Origin: Neorhizobium lilium
GTDB taxonomy: Bacteria; Pseudomonadota; Alphaproteobacteria; Rhizobiales; Rhizobiaceae
Reading direction: 5' to 3'
Length of the DNA: 64,000 nt
NCBI RefSeq assembly: GCF_004053875.1
Contig: NZ_SBIP01000003.1
Span: 846,093-910,092 of the forward strand
The stretch's first letter is position 1. Each line of letters starts with the position of its first letter. The notes under the pieces are model-generated. The model saw only the letters and a list, made by a program, of their open reading frames with translations, had not been told where the DNA came from and ran no database searches. Position numbers and translations under genes: made by a program. Shown one piece after another: positions 1 to 10,292 of the stretch.

Positions 1-240
1 GATGACGCGGCGCTTCATTGTCTTGACGGATCCTTGTGTCGCTTGGGGGCGCCTCTGAGGGCGCCGGGGGAGGATTAAGGTGATGGGCTCGGATTAGCAG
101 GTTTCGCAAGCCTTCCGCGAGGCTGCACCGGTTCCCACGTCGGAATTTTACCGAGCGCCGCTTTTTTGCCACGCCTGGGAGCCCGGGATTTCCGTCATGC
201 CACGCACCTTATCCTGCGCCGCAAATTTTTGATGAGGCCG

Positions 241-269
241 CTTGTGGAACGTAAAATGCTGTTCTATAG
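241..269 (+). promoter_or_regulatory. Probable promoter of tRNA-Pro
   Basis: CTTGTG at 241-246 and CTATAG at 264-269 are separated by 17 bases, close to the alphaproteobacterial housekeeping pattern (CTTGAC / CTATAT). The tRNA begins 15 bases downstream. Nothing else recognisable is seen in bases 1-240. Confidence 0.5.
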
Positions 270-284
270 AGGCGCCACTGGTCA

Positions 285-361
285 CGGAGTGTAGCGCAGT
301 CTGGTAGCGCACCACGTTCGGGACGTGGGGGTCGGAGGTTCGAATCCTCTCACTCCGACCA
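285..361 (+). tRNA. tRNA-Pro (anticodon CGG)
   Basis: This is a complete 77-nt cloverleaf. The acceptor strand CGGAGTG (285-291) pairs with CACTCCG (351-357). The anticodon arm CCACG-TTCGGGA-CGTGG places CGG at positions 34-36, so the tRNA reads CCG proline codons. The T loop is TTCGAAT, the discriminator is A358, and the CCA end is encoded at 359-361. No integrase or attachment-site repeat is visible next to it. Confidence 0.97.
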
Positions 362-423
362 GCCGGACCTCCCGAAAATCCCCCAAGCCTTTGATTAAAT
401 GTCTGTTTTTACTGGCGTCAGCG

Positions 424-1575
424 TCAGTTCCCGCGTTGCGCAAGCAGGCTTTCGATGATCCGTGCAGTGCCGTTGGCACCATCGAGCGAAAGCGCCTCGG
501 CCTTGCCCGGCCGCAGCTGCAACGCCCGCCGTGCAGCGGCCGCGATGGTCTCCCCTGAAATCTCCGTTTCCGCCACCACCTCGGCAACTCCAAGAGCGCT
601 GAGCTTTTGCGCCCGCACCGTCTGCTCGGTTTCCCCGCCGGCGGCAAACGGCACCAGCACAGGGCGACACCCGGCGCGCAACAGGTCGCAGACCGTGTTG
701 TATCCCGCCTGCGAGATCGACAGCTCGGCGCCTGCCAGAAGCGAGGGCAGGTCCGGCCGAAACCGCACCACAGCGACATTTTCGGGGGCCACCGCACTTA
801 GGCTCTCGAATTCCGCCATGGGAAGATTGGGGCCGGTGATGACGCACCATTTGCGCCTGTCGCCCAGGATCTTCTGCGCCTCGAGCGCCGCCCTGATCAG
901 CCCGGCACCCACGGCACCGCCGCCTGCCGACACGATCACGTCGAAACGATCGGCAGAGGGGGCCGGCTCCTCTGGCGCCACCAGCCCTGTATAGTAGATC
1001 TTGTCGGCAAATTCCGCGGCGCGGGGAAAAGTCTCCTCCAGCCGCACGAACCGCTCGTCGCCATGCACGAGAATGCCGTCGAAATAGTCGTTGACCAGCA
1101 ATATGGTTTCCTCGTCGCGGCCCGCCTTGCGGTTTTCCTGCAGGATGTCGCGCACGGAAGCGAGCAGGAGCGGCTTGGGCTCTACCTGCCGCACCGCCTC
1201 GATGAGCGGCATCAGCTCGAAGCGCATCTGCCGGCGGCCGAACGGGAAGGCCTCGATGATGACCACATCCGGCGCCGCGTTCCGGAAGGCATCGAGCAGC
1301 ATCGCCGTCCGCCGTTCCTCGAAAGCCCGGTCGATCGGATTGCCGTCCGCATCGGCCAGCGCCGAGAAGCCGCTATTGGAAGCCAGAACCGCCGGAAGCT
1401 GAACCTGGGTAATGCCCTTGGGAGGAAAACCCTGCACGGTGCTGCCGCCGGTCACGAGCGTCACCTCCATGCCGGCCTTCTGCAGTGCCTGTGCAATCCG
1501 GCTGGCGCGCACCAGATGGCCGATGCCGAGCAGGTGCTGCACGTAGAAGAAGACGCGGCGCGGGCGGTCGATCAT
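424..1575 (-). CDS. MurG/GT28-like glycosyltransferase
   Basis: The 383-residue protein opens with a Rossmann-type strand followed by a LLGIGHLVRA motif, the nucleotide-sugar transferase N-domain pattern in which a GxGH turn faces the acceptor. Its C-terminal half carries SISQAGYNTVCDLL and a later EQTVRAQKL, which matches the donor-binding C-domain of family 28 transferases (MurG-like). Donor and acceptor cannot be read from the sequence. It is the last gene of a leftward three-gene operon: its ATG overlaps the stop of the preceding glycosyltransferase by 4 bases (ATGA), implying coupled translation. It has no predicted membrane segment, so it should act at the cytoplasmic face. It is a distant paralogue of the gene at 2847-4049. 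Confidence 0.8.
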   Translation of the reverse strand: MIDRPRRVFFYVQHLLGIGHLVRASRIAQALQKAGMEVTLVTGGSTVQGFPPKGITQVQLPAVLASNSGFSALADADGNPIDRAFEERRTAMLLDAFRNAAPDVVIIEAFPFGRRQMRFELMPLIEAVRQVEPKPLLLASVRDILQENRKAGRDEETILLVNDYFDGILVHGDERFVRLEETFPRAAEFADKIYYTGLVAPEEPAPSADRFDVIVSAGGGAVGAGLIRAALEAQKILGDRRKWCVITGPNLPMAEFESLSAVAPENVAVVRFRPDLPSLLAGAELSISQAGYNTVCDLLRAGCRPVLVPFAAGGETEQTVRAQKLSALGVAEVVAETEISGETIAAAARRALQLRPGKAEALSLDGANGTARIIESLLAQRGN

Positions 1576-2837
1576 CGGCTGGAACCTGTTGCATCCGCAT
1601 CCGCACTCTGCCAGCTGGCGGAAAACAGCCGTTCAAGGTCGTGGATACTGCTATGATGGTCGAAATCCCGGCGCACCTTATCCTCGGCAGCCTGGCCAAG
1701 CCTGCGCCGCAGAAGCGGCTCGCGGATGGCGCGGGCCAGCGCCACGGCCAGCGCCGGGGCATTGTCCGGCGCCACCAGCAGCCCGTTCTCCTCCGTGGTG
1801 AAGAGTTCGGTAATGCCGGAAATATGGGTCGAGATGACCGGCAGCGCCTGGCTGGATGCTTCCACCAGTACATTTGGCAGCCCGTCGCGGTCGCCGTCGG
1901 CGGTAATGCGGCAGGCGAGCGCGAAGAGGTCGCTGTCGCGGTAATGCTGCAAAATGTCCCGCTGGTCGAGCGCGCCCTTCCAGGTGATGCGGCTTTCGAT
2001 ACCAAGCTCGGACGCCATCGTCTTCAGCCGGAGCAGTTCGTCTCCGCCGCCCACATGGGTGAAGCGCCAGGCAAGATCCGCCGGCAAGAGCGCCAGTGCG
2101 CTCAGCAGCACGTCGTAACCCTTTTTCTTCACGGCGCGTCCGACGCTGAGAAGCCGCACCGGATCGGCCGGATCGCTGCCGTCGCGCGGCGGGCGCACGC
2201 CGGGGTCATGCGGGAAGCGGTCCAGATCGAGGCCGTGATAGCTCAAATGCACATTGGGCTGGCCTGCCAGCGCCCGCAGCCGCTCGAACCCGGTCTGGGT
2301 GCAGGTCACTGCCCATTGCGCGTGCGAAAGCTTGGCCTGCAGATCCCAGGCCTTCGAGGTCCAGATATCCTTGGCATGCGCGGAGACCGTCCAGGGAATG
2401 CCGCCGATCAGGCTTGCATAGCGGGCGACCGAGGCGGGCGTATGGATGAAGTGGACATGCAGCCAGCCGGCTGTCTGCGGCCATTCCGCCACCAGCACGG
2501 CGGCCTGCCCGAAGCGCCGGAAGCGGTTGCGGTTGAAATCCCTGGGCAGATCGCCGAGGAAGGCCTTTGCGGCACGCCAGAAGCCGGGCTTTGCGGAAGC
2601 CTTCACCAGCCCGCGCAACACCCGCAGCGGTTCCTCGTGCAGATATTCGGGCAGGTAGTGCACGGGCGCCTTGATCTCGTCATGCACCGGATGCCGCTTC
2701 TTGTCGGTCGGCCGGCGCATCGCCACGAGAACGAGGTCGAACCCCGCCCGCTCCAGGCCGAGCAGTTCCTGCGCGATGAAGGTTTCCGACAGGCGCGGAT
2801 AACCCTTCAGCAGCACGACCATGGTTTTCTTCGTCAT
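1572..2837 (-). CDS. GT4-family glycosyltransferase
   Basis: This is a 421-residue GT-B fold transferase. The N-domain begins with VVLLKGYPRLSETF, a start typical of WcaL/EpsF-like exopolysaccharide transferases, and includes HAKDIW near residue 190. The C-domain contains SVGRAVKKKGYDVLL and DGLPNVLVEASSQALPV, the E-x7-E-type donor-binding segment of GT4 retaining enzymes. It is the middle gene of the 4049-to-424 operon, starting 9 bases after the upstream stop and overlapping the downstream start by 4 bases. The sugar specificity is unknown. It probably adds a sugar to the same glycan as its two neighbours. Confidence 0.85.
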   Translation of the reverse strand: MTKKTMVVLLKGYPRLSETFIAQELLGLERAGFDLVLVAMRRPTDKKRHPVHDEIKAPVHYLPEYLHEEPLRVLRGLVKASAKPGFWRAAKAFLGDLPRDFNRNRFRRFGQAAVLVAEWPQTAGWLHVHFIHTPASVARYASLIGGIPWTVSAHAKDIWTSKAWDLQAKLSHAQWAVTCTQTGFERLRALAGQPNVHLSYHGLDLDRFPHDPGVRPPRDGSDPADPVRLLSVGRAVKKKGYDVLLSALALLPADLAWRFTHVGGGDELLRLKTMASELGIESRITWKGALDQRDILQHYRDSDLFALACRITADGDRDGLPNVLVEASSQALPVISTHISGITELFTTEENGLLVAPDNAPALAVALARAIREPLLRRRLGQAAEDKVRRDFDHHSSIHDLERLFSASWQSADADATGSSR

Positions 2838-2846
2838 TCGCCAAGG

Positions 2847-4049
2847 CTATCCTTGCGCCACCGAAAGATGAAGACCCTTGTGCTTCAGCCAGTCTTCGAC
2901 GATTTCGGCGATGTGAACCAGACCTTCCAGATGCATGCCGGGCGCGCTGACGGAAGGCGGGTCCCGTTTCAGCAGATCCTTGATCGCTTGGGAGAACTTG
3001 GCGCTGTCGCATGACTCTTCGGCGCCCAGCATGCTGACGAGACCCAGTTCCTCCGCGCGGCTGGCGCGGATCAGCTGTTCCTCGCGCGGCTGGGTGCGGG
3101 GCACGATCAGCGCCGGCTTGTCGAAGGACAGGATCTCGCAATAGGTGTTGTAGCCGCCCATGGCGATCACTGCCTTGGCGCCGGCGATCCGGTCTTCCAT
3201 GCGGTTGTCGAATTCCAGCACTTCCAGATGCGGGTGGCCCTTGCAGGCTTCGGCAAAGGCGGCGCGCTGTTCTGCCGGCATATAGGGGCCGAGCACGATC
3301 ACCGCCTTGTAGGTCAGCTCCGGATCGGCAGCATAGGCGGCGATCACGTCGCGGACCAGATCGGCCCCATCGCCGCCGCCGCCGGTGGTCACCAGCAGAT
3401 ACTCGTCTTCCGGACGGGTCTCCTGCCGGTTGATCGAGGCCTTGCGCTGCAGGAAGCCGACGAACTTCATCTTGGAACGAACCGAAGTCGGCACGTCCAT
3501 CTCGCTCAGCGGATCGTAGAAATCCGGTGGTCCATAGACCCAGATGTCGTCATAAAGCTGTCCGATCTTGCGGAGAACGTCGTTGCGCTGCCACTCGGCT
3601 TCGAGAAGATGCGGCGCATCCATCACGTCGCGCAGGCCCAGCACGCAGGTGGTGCCGCGTGTCTTGAGATAGACCAGCGTCTCCTCGACCTCGCCGCGCA
3701 GTCCGAGCGGCTCCTTGTCGATGATGAAGATATCCGGGTCGAAGCTCTCCGCCGTATGGCGGATGATCGACTGGCGCATCTTCATGGTCTCGTGCAGGTC
3801 CATGTGCTTGTCGATGGAGGTGTATTCGCCGTTGCGCAGCTTGATGACACTCGGGATCTTCACGAAGTCCACACGCGTCCGGTAATCGAAAGCGCCGGCA
3901 ATCGTGGCGCCCGAGATGATCAGCACCTGTAGCCCGCGATAATTCTCGACCAGCGAATGGGCGATCGTGCGACAGCGGCGCAGATGTCCAAGCCCGAACG
4001 TATCATGGCTGTACATCAGGATTCGCGCATTTCGGAGGTGTTTCGCCAT
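2847..4049 (-). CDS. GT28-like predicted glycosyltransferase
   Basis: The protein has 400 residues. The N-terminus MYSHDTFGLGHLRRC has the GxGH turn of MurG-like transferases. The C-domain has AVIAMGGYNTYCEILSFDKP followed by a proline-arginine donor loop (PRTQPREEQ), typical of family 28. It is the first gene of the leftward glycosyltransferase operon. A strong ribosome site, AGGAGG, lies 9 bases before the ATG at 4049. The 157 bases upstream, up to the permease stop at 4207, are the only room for an operon promoter, and none is clear there. Acceptor and donor are not deducible. Confidence 0.8.
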   Translation of the reverse strand: MAKHLRNARILMYSHDTFGLGHLRRCRTIAHSLVENYRGLQVLIISGATIAGAFDYRTRVDFVKIPSVIKLRNGEYTSIDKHMDLHETMKMRQSIIRHTAESFDPDIFIIDKEPLGLRGEVEETLVYLKTRGTTCVLGLRDVMDAPHLLEAEWQRNDVLRKIGQLYDDIWVYGPPDFYDPLSEMDVPTSVRSKMKFVGFLQRKASINRQETRPEDEYLLVTTGGGGDGADLVRDVIAAYAADPELTYKAVIVLGPYMPAEQRAAFAEACKGHPHLEVLEFDNRMEDRIAGAKAVIAMGGYNTYCEILSFDKPALIVPRTQPREEQLIRASRAEELGLVSMLGAEESCDSAKFSQAIKDLLKRDPPSVSAPGMHLEGLVHIAEIVEDWLKHKGLHLSVAQG

Positions 4050-4206
4050 GTCCTATTTCCTCCTGAAATCTACGGCGTGTTGCATGGGATCGGTGGCGGG
4101 CAACATGCTTCAGGTCCTTGGTTGACACATGGCGACACCGCGAAACGGAAGGCACTGTTCCGCGACATGCTTGAATGCCGAACGAGTTTCTTCGTGCGGT
4201 CCGAGA

Positions 4207-5379
4207 TCATTTATACGGATCAGCTGCATCTCTAAGACCATCGCCAAGGAAATTGAAAGCGAGAATGACGAAAATAACGGGCACGACCGGCAGAAGAAGC
4301 CAGGGATAGAGCGCCAGAATGCTGACGCTGCGCGCTTCCGTCAACAGCACGCCCCAGCTGGTGATCGGCGGGCGCAAGCCAAGGCCCAGGAAGCTGAGCG
4401 TCGTTTCGCCGAGAATCATGCCGGGAATGGTCAGCGTCGCGCTGGCGATCAGATGCGACATGAAGCCCGGCACCAGATGCCGCCCGATGATGCGCGCGCT
4501 GCCGGCGCCCATCAGCTGTGCCGCAAGCACATAGTCCTCCTCGCGCAGCGAAAGCAGCTTCGATCGGACCGCCCGCGCCAGCCCCGTCCAGTCGAGCAGG
4601 CCGAGAATGAAGGTTATCCCGAGATAGATCAGCAGCGGGCTCCAGTCGGCCGGCATGATGGCGGCCAGCGCCAGCCAGAGCGGTATGCTCGGGATCGATT
4701 GCAGCACTTCGATGACGCGCTGCACGACGAGGTCGAACCAGCCGCCCCAATAGCCGGCAATCCCGCCGATTACGATACCGAGGATGAAGCTGGTCGCGAC
4801 GCCCAAAAGCCCGATGGTGAGTGAGATGCGGGCACCGTAGAGGATGCGCGAAAACACGTCGCGGCCGAGGCGGTCGGTGCCGAAGAGGTAGAACTGTCCC
4901 TTTTCGGCTGGGCAGACGACATGGAAATTCCCTTCGAACATGCCCCAGAACCTGTAGCTTTCGCCCTGGCAGAAGAAGCGCAGCTTCTGGACGTCGGTCG
5001 TATCGTCCGTATAGACGCGCCGCAGGTTGACCATGTCGATCGTCATCTTGCGTCCATAGACGAATGGCCCGACGAACTCGCCGTCGTTGAACAGATGCAC
5101 GCTCTGGGGCGGTGAGTAGATGAAGTCCACGTTGCGGGAATGCACCTTGTAGGGAGCAAGCACCTCGACCACGATGATCATCAGATAGGCGATCGCCAGC
5201 AGCACGCCGGAGATCAGCGCCAGCCTGTGCTTGCTGAAACGCATCCAGACCATGCGCAGCTGCGAGGCCTCGTTGATGGTCGAGCCGCCCTCGGCTGCCT
5301 TTTCAAGCGCGTAGGGGTCGAAATGCCCCTGATGGACGTAGTGCGGGAGATCCGCATCTGTGTGGGGCGTTGCTGTCAC
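4207..5379 (-). CDS. Peptide-type ABC transporter permease (YejE/OppC-like)
   Basis: The 390-residue inner-membrane permease has one N-terminal membrane segment (about 55-75), a long periplasmic stretch of roughly 100 residues, then about five segments. The EAA-type loop is near GAGSARIIGRHLVPG. A long domain between TM1 and TM2 is characteristic of YejE-like permeases. It is the fourth and last gene of an ATPase / binding protein / permease / permease operon, overlapping the stop of the preceding permease by 4 bases. It should form the membrane channel with the 5376-6374 product. The likely substrate is a peptide or a peptide-like compound such as an opine or microcin C analogue, but the sequence does not settle this. 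Confidence 0.88.
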   Translation of the reverse strand: MTATPHTDADLPHYVHQGHFDPYALEKAAEGGSTINEASQLRMVWMRFSKHRLALISGVLLAIAYLMIIVVEVLAPYKVHSRNVDFIYSPPQSVHLFNDGEFVGPFVYGRKMTIDMVNLRRVYTDDTTDVQKLRFFCQGESYRFWGMFEGNFHVVCPAEKGQFYLFGTDRLGRDVFSRILYGARISLTIGLLGVATSFILGIVIGGIAGYWGGWFDLVVQRVIEVLQSIPSIPLWLALAAIMPADWSPLLIYLGITFILGLLDWTGLARAVRSKLLSLREEDYVLAAQLMGAGSARIIGRHLVPGFMSHLIASATLTIPGMILGETTLSFLGLGLRPPITSWGVLLTEARSVSILALYPWLLLPVVPVIFVILAFNFLGDGLRDAADPYK

Positions 5380-6374
5380 CGGGTTCTCCCGCCGCGCAGT
5401 CTGATCCGCGGATCGAACAGGGCCAGTGCGATGTCGGAAATCAGCACGCCCACCACCGTCAGGAAGCTGAGGAACATCAGGAAGGAGCCCGCGAGATACA
5501 TGTCCTGGCTCTGCAGCGCGCGGATCAGCATCGGGCCGGTCGTTTCCAGCGAAAGCACCACGGCGGTGATTTCGGCCCCGGAAATCACCGCAGGGAGAAT
5601 AGAGCCGATGTCCGAGATGAAGAAGTTGAGCGCCATGCGCAGCGGATATTTGACGAGCACGCGGAAGGGGTGAAGCCCCTTGGCCCGCGCCGTCATCACA
5701 TATTGCTTGTTGAGTTCGTCCAGCAGATTGGCGCGCAGCCGCCGCACCATGCCGGCCGTCCCAGCGGTTCCGATGATGAGGACCGGGATCCAGATATGTT
5801 CGAGGATGGAGATGAACTTCGCATGGCTCATCGGCTCGGACAGGTATTGCTGGTCCATCAGATGGCCGATGGACGTACCGAACCAGATATTGGCGAAATA
5901 CATCAGGATCAGCGCGAAGATGAAATTAGGCACCGCAAGCCCGATCAGGCCGAGCAGCGTCAGCCCGTAATCGCCCCAGCTATACTGGTGGGTGGCGGAA
6001 TAGACGCCGATCGGGAAGGCGAGCAGCCAGGTCACGATGATCGTGACCGTCGATACCAGAATGGTCAGCCAGACGCGGTCGCCGACCACGTCGGTCACCG
6101 GCATGCGGTATTCGAAGGAGTAGCCGAAATCGCCGTGCAGCATGCCGCCCACCCAGTTCAGGTAGCGGATCGGCTCCGGCTGGTCGAAGCCGTAGCGAGC
6201 CCGCAGATCCTCGATCTCCTGCAGGTCGGCCTTTTCGCCGATCGCTTTCAGCTGCTCTACATAGCTCTCGAAATAGTCGCCGGGCGGCAGTTCGATGATC
6301 GTGAAGATCAGCATCGAGATCAGCACGAGGGTCGGGATCATCACCATGATGCGCCACAGGATATAGCGGATCAT
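5376..6374 (-). CDS. Peptide-type ABC transporter permease (YejB/OppB-like)
   Basis: This 332-residue permease starts MIRYILWRIMVMIPTLVLIS, the usual first membrane helix of OppB/DppB/YejB proteins. It has about six membrane segments and a cytoplasmic coupling loop around RAKGLHPFRVLVKYPLR. The gene starts just after the binding-protein stop (one base between) and overlaps the next permease by 4 bases, so all four proteins should be made in ratio. It is the partner of the 4207-5379 permease. Confidence 0.9.
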   Translation of the reverse strand: MIRYILWRIMVMIPTLVLISMLIFTIIELPPGDYFESYVEQLKAIGEKADLQEIEDLRARYGFDQPEPIRYLNWVGGMLHGDFGYSFEYRMPVTDVVGDRVWLTILVSTVTIIVTWLLAFPIGVYSATHQYSWGDYGLTLLGLIGLAVPNFIFALILMYFANIWFGTSIGHLMDQQYLSEPMSHAKFISILEHIWIPVLIIGTAGTAGMVRRLRANLLDELNKQYVMTARAKGLHPFRVLVKYPLRMALNFFISDIGSILPAVISGAEITAVVLSLETTGPMLIRALQSQDMYLAGSFLMFLSFLTVVGVLISDIALALFDPRIRLRGGRTR

Positions 6375-6375
6375 A

Positions 6376-8277
6376 TCACGCTCCTCCCTCGTACCAGAAC
6401 GTATCGGGCAGGTAGACGCCGAGATAGGATGTCGGGTCGAAGCCGTAGAGCGCCTCGGCCGGGATGTTCTTCAGGCGCCGGGAATGAACTACCGGCTGCA
6501 ACGTTGAATTGACGATGCCGATGGTGAAGACCTGGTCGGTGTAGAGCGACAGCATCTTGTGCCAGATTTCGGCGCGCTGTGCCGTGTCCAGCGCGTTGCG
6601 CCAGTCTTTCATGAAGGCGAGAAGCTGCTGGGCCTCGGCCAGATCCGGCGGGTGCCCGTCGTGACCGACAGAGAGGGAATGCAGGCCCCAGAGCGGCCAC
6701 TGCATCTGGTCGTCGCTGGTCGGTGCAAGCTCCTTGGGCGACATGTCGGGCGTCGGCACACCGTTGTCCAGCCCGGCCGATACGGACATGATCGTATCGC
6801 CGCTCTTCACCCGCCGACGCAAAAGCTCCCGCTGTGCCACATGCACGAAGATCTTGATGCCGATCTGCCGCCAATGGTCGGCAAGTAGCTCCAGCACGTC
6901 CGTCTCGAAACTGTATTCGCCGGTAATCTCCACGATGATGGTGGCCGGGCGACCGTCCGGCAGCCGCCGCAGGCCGGTCTCCTCATCGACAGGCAGCCCC
7001 GCTTCGTCGAGCAGCGCATTGGCGCGGTCGGGTTCGAAGCCGGCCCAGGCGTCGCGATAGTCCGGCTTGAACAGCGGGCTTTCCGGCAGGACCGAATTGG
7101 CGCTTTCCTTCGCCAGACCGTAGAACACGGCCTTGTTGATCTCGGCCCGGTTGATGGCAAGCGACAGCGCCCGCCGCACCCGCACGTCCTGGAACAGCTT
7201 GCGCCACACCTCGTCCTTGCAGTTGAGATTGGGCATCAGCGCCATGCGCGACCCCTGCGTCCGCTTCCACAGGTTGACCGTGATCGGATAGCGCTGCTCG
7301 GCATTCTTCAGATAGGTGTAGTCGGCGAAATCCAGATTGGTCATCTGGAGATCGCTCTCGCCGGTTCCCGTCTTGGCGGAAATCAGCTCGGCGGAACTCA
7401 CGCCCAGCACGATCCGGTCCACATAGGGAAGCTGCCGGCCCTGTTCGTCCACGCGGTGGTAATAGGGGTTGCGCTCGAAGATGAACTGCTCGGCCGGAGG
7501 CTGCGTCCGGTTGCGCCAGGCATCCAGCGTCGGCAGGTCCGGGTTTTCCGGGCGCACCGTCCGCGACTGGGTCTGGTGCAGCGCCGCCCAGTCCTGAACC
7601 CGGTACTTGGCAATGTACTGGTCCAGCAGTGCCTTGGTCTGGTACTTGGCGTGGAACTGCTTGAGATAGGCCGACGGAAACATCAGCCGCGTCGGCGAAG
7701 GGGAGGCCTGGTCGGCGAGGAAGTCCGGATTGGGTTCGTCCCAGCTGTAACGGACGGTCAGCGCGTCGATCACCTCGAAGCGCGGCGCCTTGCCGTTGAT
7801 CAGCAGCGTTGCCGGCGGCCCGCCGCGCGCCAGATCCTTGACGTGGAAAACGTCCTCCCAGACATAGCGGAAATCCTCGGTCGTGAACGGGCTGCCGTCC
7901 GACCAGCGATGTCCCTCGCGCAGGTGGAAGGTGAACACCCGCTCGTTATCCACCTCGAAAGCCTCGAGAATATCCGGCTCCACCGTCAGGTGGCGGTTAT
8001 ACCCGATCAGCCGGCTATAGGAGAAGATCGGCATGTAGCGAATGTCGCGCTGTCCGCCGATCAGCATCCGGAACGTGCCGCCGTGACGCCCGGGTTCCAG
8101 CCCCATCTCTGACAGCTTGAGGACACGCGGCACCTTGGGCAGCCGTTCGTCCACGGGCGGCAGTGGCGCCGTCGGCGAAATCGTATTGACGAAGTCGGAC
8201 TGGCTGTAGGCTGCAAAGGAAGGACGGGCGACAAGCGTTCCCGCCATCAGTGCAAGGACATGCCGGCGCGAGATCAT
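6376..8277 (-). CDS. Tat-exported substrate-binding protein of a peptide ABC importer
   Basis: The protein has 633 residues from the ATG at 8277, which overlaps the ATPase stop as ATGA. A longer frame is open upstream but lies inside the ATPase gene. The N-terminus [20 protein letters not shown] is a twin-arginine-like signal ending near SFA-A. The body is an SBP family 5 (OppA/DppA/YejA) fold: a FTFHLREGHRWSDGSPFTTE motif near residue 100 and VRRALSLAINRAEINKAVFY further on. The length of more than 600 residues fits the YejA-like branch. It captures the ligand in the periplasm for the two permeases downstream. The ligand is unknown. Confidence 0.88.
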   Translation of the reverse strand: MISRRHVLALMAGTLVARPSFAAYSQSDFVNTISPTAPLPPVDERLPKVPRVLKLSEMGLEPGRHGGTFRMLIGGQRDIRYMPIFSYSRLIGYNRHLTVEPDILEAFEVDNERVFTFHLREGHRWSDGSPFTTEDFRYVWEDVFHVKDLARGGPPATLLINGKAPRFEVIDALTVRYSWDEPNPDFLADQASPSPTRLMFPSAYLKQFHAKYQTKALLDQYIAKYRVQDWAALHQTQSRTVRPENPDLPTLDAWRNRTQPPAEQFIFERNPYYHRVDEQGRQLPYVDRIVLGVSSAELISAKTGTGESDLQMTNLDFADYTYLKNAEQRYPITVNLWKRTQGSRMALMPNLNCKDEVWRKLFQDVRVRRALSLAINRAEINKAVFYGLAKESANSVLPESPLFKPDYRDAWAGFEPDRANALLDEAGLPVDEETGLRRLPDGRPATIIVEITGEYSFETDVLELLADHWRQIGIKIFVHVAQRELLRRRVKSGDTIMSVSAGLDNGVPTPDMSPKELAPTSDDQMQWPLWGLHSLSVGHDGHPPDLAEAQQLLAFMKDWRNALDTAQRAEIWHKMLSLYTDQVFTIGIVNSTLQPVVHSRRLKNIPAEALYGFDPTSYLGVYLPDTFWYEGGA

Positions 8278-10160
8278 GGCACCAGCTCCCGCGCATCCAC
8301 ATTGCGGCGGGCGAGCACCATGTGCCCATTGCCCAGATCCACATGGGCGAGGTCGCCCGCAGCGCTGTCGTCCAGGAACTGCTTGCCCCATATCTTGCGT
8401 GCCGAGACGCTGGAAACGCCAGCCGTGTTGAAGTCGATCTTGTGGTCGAGGCTCGGCAGCGGCACGGCCGCCAGCAGCTTCTTCGTATAGGGGTGAACCG
8501 GCTGGCGCATGATGGTTTCGCAGGGTCCCATTTCCACGATACGGCCGGCATACATCACGGCCACCCGGTCCGCCATGTAGTTGACGACCGCAAGGTTGTG
8601 GGAAATGAACAGGTAGGTGAGGCCCAACTCGTCCTTCAGGTCCTTCATCAGGTTGAGGATCTGCGCCTGGATGGACACGTCGAGCGCCGAAACCGGCTCG
8701 TCGAGGATCAGCATGTCGGGACCGAGCGCGAGCGCGCGGGCAATGCCGATGCGCTGGCGCTGTCCGCCGGAAAAGCTGTGCGGATAGCGGACCAGCGTAT
8801 TGTCGGGCAGGCCGACCGCGTGGATGAGCTTGCGGATCGCCGCGTTGCGCTTGGCGCGGTCGCCGCGACCGTGAATGTCGAGCGGTTCGCGCACGATGCC
8901 GCGCACCGTCATGCGTGGCGAAAGCGACGATACCGGGTCCTGGAAGACCATCTGGATGCGGGTGCGCAATTCCTGCAGGCCGTTGCCACGGACACCCAGC
9001 ACGTCGATCGCGCCGTTCTCGCCGTAGTAATTCACTTCGCCCTGGTCCGCTTTCAGGCCGCGCATCAGGATCTTGCTGAGCGTGGTCTTGCCGCAGCCGC
9101 TTTCGCCGACAAGACCCAGCGTCTCGCCACGCTTGATGTCGAAGCTGACATCGTTGACCGCGATCGTGCGCGGCGCCGGTCGAAAGCCGAAGCCGCCGGA
9201 ACGCTTGGACGCGAAGGATTTCGTCACATGCCGCACCGAGAGAAGCACCTCGGGCATCGCGGCCAGCGACTTGCGCTTGTCCATCAGGCCGCTGGCATCC
9301 ACCTGGATTTCCCGCAGCGGCTTCAGCCGTTCGCTGCGCGGCCGGTCGAAATCCGGAACCGCCGCCATCAGCCCTTTCGTATAGGGATGCTGCGCATCGC
9401 GGAAAATGTCCGATGCCGTGCCGGCTTCCATCACCTCGCCGCGATACATGACGACCACTTCGTCCGCCATGCTGGCCACGACGCCGAGATCATGAGTGAT
9501 CAGCAGCATGGCCATGCCGAGCTGCGACTGGAGCTGTTGCAGAAGCTTGAGGATCTGTGCCTGGATCGTTACGTCGAGCGCGGTCGTCGGCTCGTCCGCG
9601 ATCAGCAGCGCCGGCCGACAGATCAGTGCCATGGCGATCATCGCCCGCTGCCGCATGCCGCCCGAAAGCTCGAACGGATACATGTCGAACACTTTCTGCG
9701 GATGCTCGAAGCCCACGAGCTGCAGCATTTCCTCGCTGCGCTCCCGCCGTTCGGCCGTGGAAAGCCCGGTATGGATCCGCAGCGTCTCCTCGATCTGGTT
9801 GCCGACCGTGTGCAGCGGCGAAAACGAGGTCATCGGCTCCTGGAAGATCATGCCGATCCGCCCGCCACGAATGGCGCGGATCGTCCGCCCGTCGCGGGGC
9901 AGCGCGATCAGATCGACGCTTTCGCTGGAGACGGGATCGTTGAAGATCGCCTTGCCGCTGATCTGCGCGGCCTTGGTCTCGATGCCCATCACCGCCCGGC
10001 CGAGGGCCGATTTGCCGGATCCGGATTCGCCGACAAGGGCCGTTACCTTGCCCGGCCTCAGCCGCATGCTGAAATCCTTGACCGCGTGGATGGAGCTGCC
10101 CCACACCGGGAAGGACACATTCAGTCCTTCGATGCGCAGCAGTTCTGGACGCTCATTCAT
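8274..10160 (-). CDS. Double ABC ATPase of the peptide importer (YejF/GsiA-like)
   Basis: The 628-residue protein has two complete nucleotide-binding domains. Domain 1 has Walker [12 protein letters not shown], signature LSGGMRQR and Walker [13 protein letters not shown]. Domain 2 has [19 protein letters not shown] and [11 protein letters not shown]. Each domain ends with an oligopeptide-transporter C-terminal extension (HPYTKGL, HPYTKKL). All catalytic residues are intact. It is the first gene of the four-gene importer operon. The 132 bases between its start and the MITE at 10293 should hold the promoter, but none is obvious. Confidence 0.92.
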   Translation of the reverse strand: MNERPELLRIEGLNVSFPVWGSSIHAVKDFSMRLRPGKVTALVGESGSGKSALGRAVMGIETKAAQISGKAIFNDPVSSESVDLIALPRDGRTIRAIRGGRIGMIFQEPMTSFSPLHTVGNQIEETLRIHTGLSTAERRERSEEMLQLVGFEHPQKVFDMYPFELSGGMRQRAMIAMALICRPALLIADEPTTALDVTIQAQILKLLQQLQSQLGMAMLLITHDLGVVASMADEVVVMYRGEVMEAGTASDIFRDAQHPYTKGLMAAVPDFDRPRSERLKPLREIQVDASGLMDKRKSLAAMPEVLLSVRHVTKSFASKRSGGFGFRPAPRTIAVNDVSFDIKRGETLGLVGESGCGKTTLSKILMRGLKADQGEVNYYGENGAIDVLGVRGNGLQELRTRIQMVFQDPVSSLSPRMTVRGIVREPLDIHGRGDRAKRNAAIRKLIHAVGLPDNTLVRYPHSFSGGQRQRIGIARALALGPDMLILDEPVSALDVSIQAQILNLMKDLKDELGLTYLFISHNLAVVNYMADRVAVMYAGRIVEMGPCETIMRQPVHPYTKKLLAAVPLPSLDHKIDFNTAGVSSVSARKIWGKQFLDDSAAGDLAHVDLGNGHMVLARRNVDARELVP

Positions 10161-10292
10161 ACGCAGTCATTCCGGCTCTTCGGTGGGGAGAAGTTAAGCG
10201 AAAACGTCAACAGGATCATACCGTAGCTCAGGCTTTTGCACCTGTCCATGAAGAACGATAGCCCAGATCAGGCGCCTGGACGCGATGTATAT

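Noticed and set aside
285..423. tRNA-Pro as an integration site for a genomic island
   Set aside because: No integrase and no duplicated tRNA 3' end were seen in the window.
8250..10226. A 658-codon open frame on the plus strand opposite the double ABC ATPase
   Set aside because: It is antisense to a gene with complete ATPase motifs, has no recognisable domain, and such long antisense frames are expected at this GC content.
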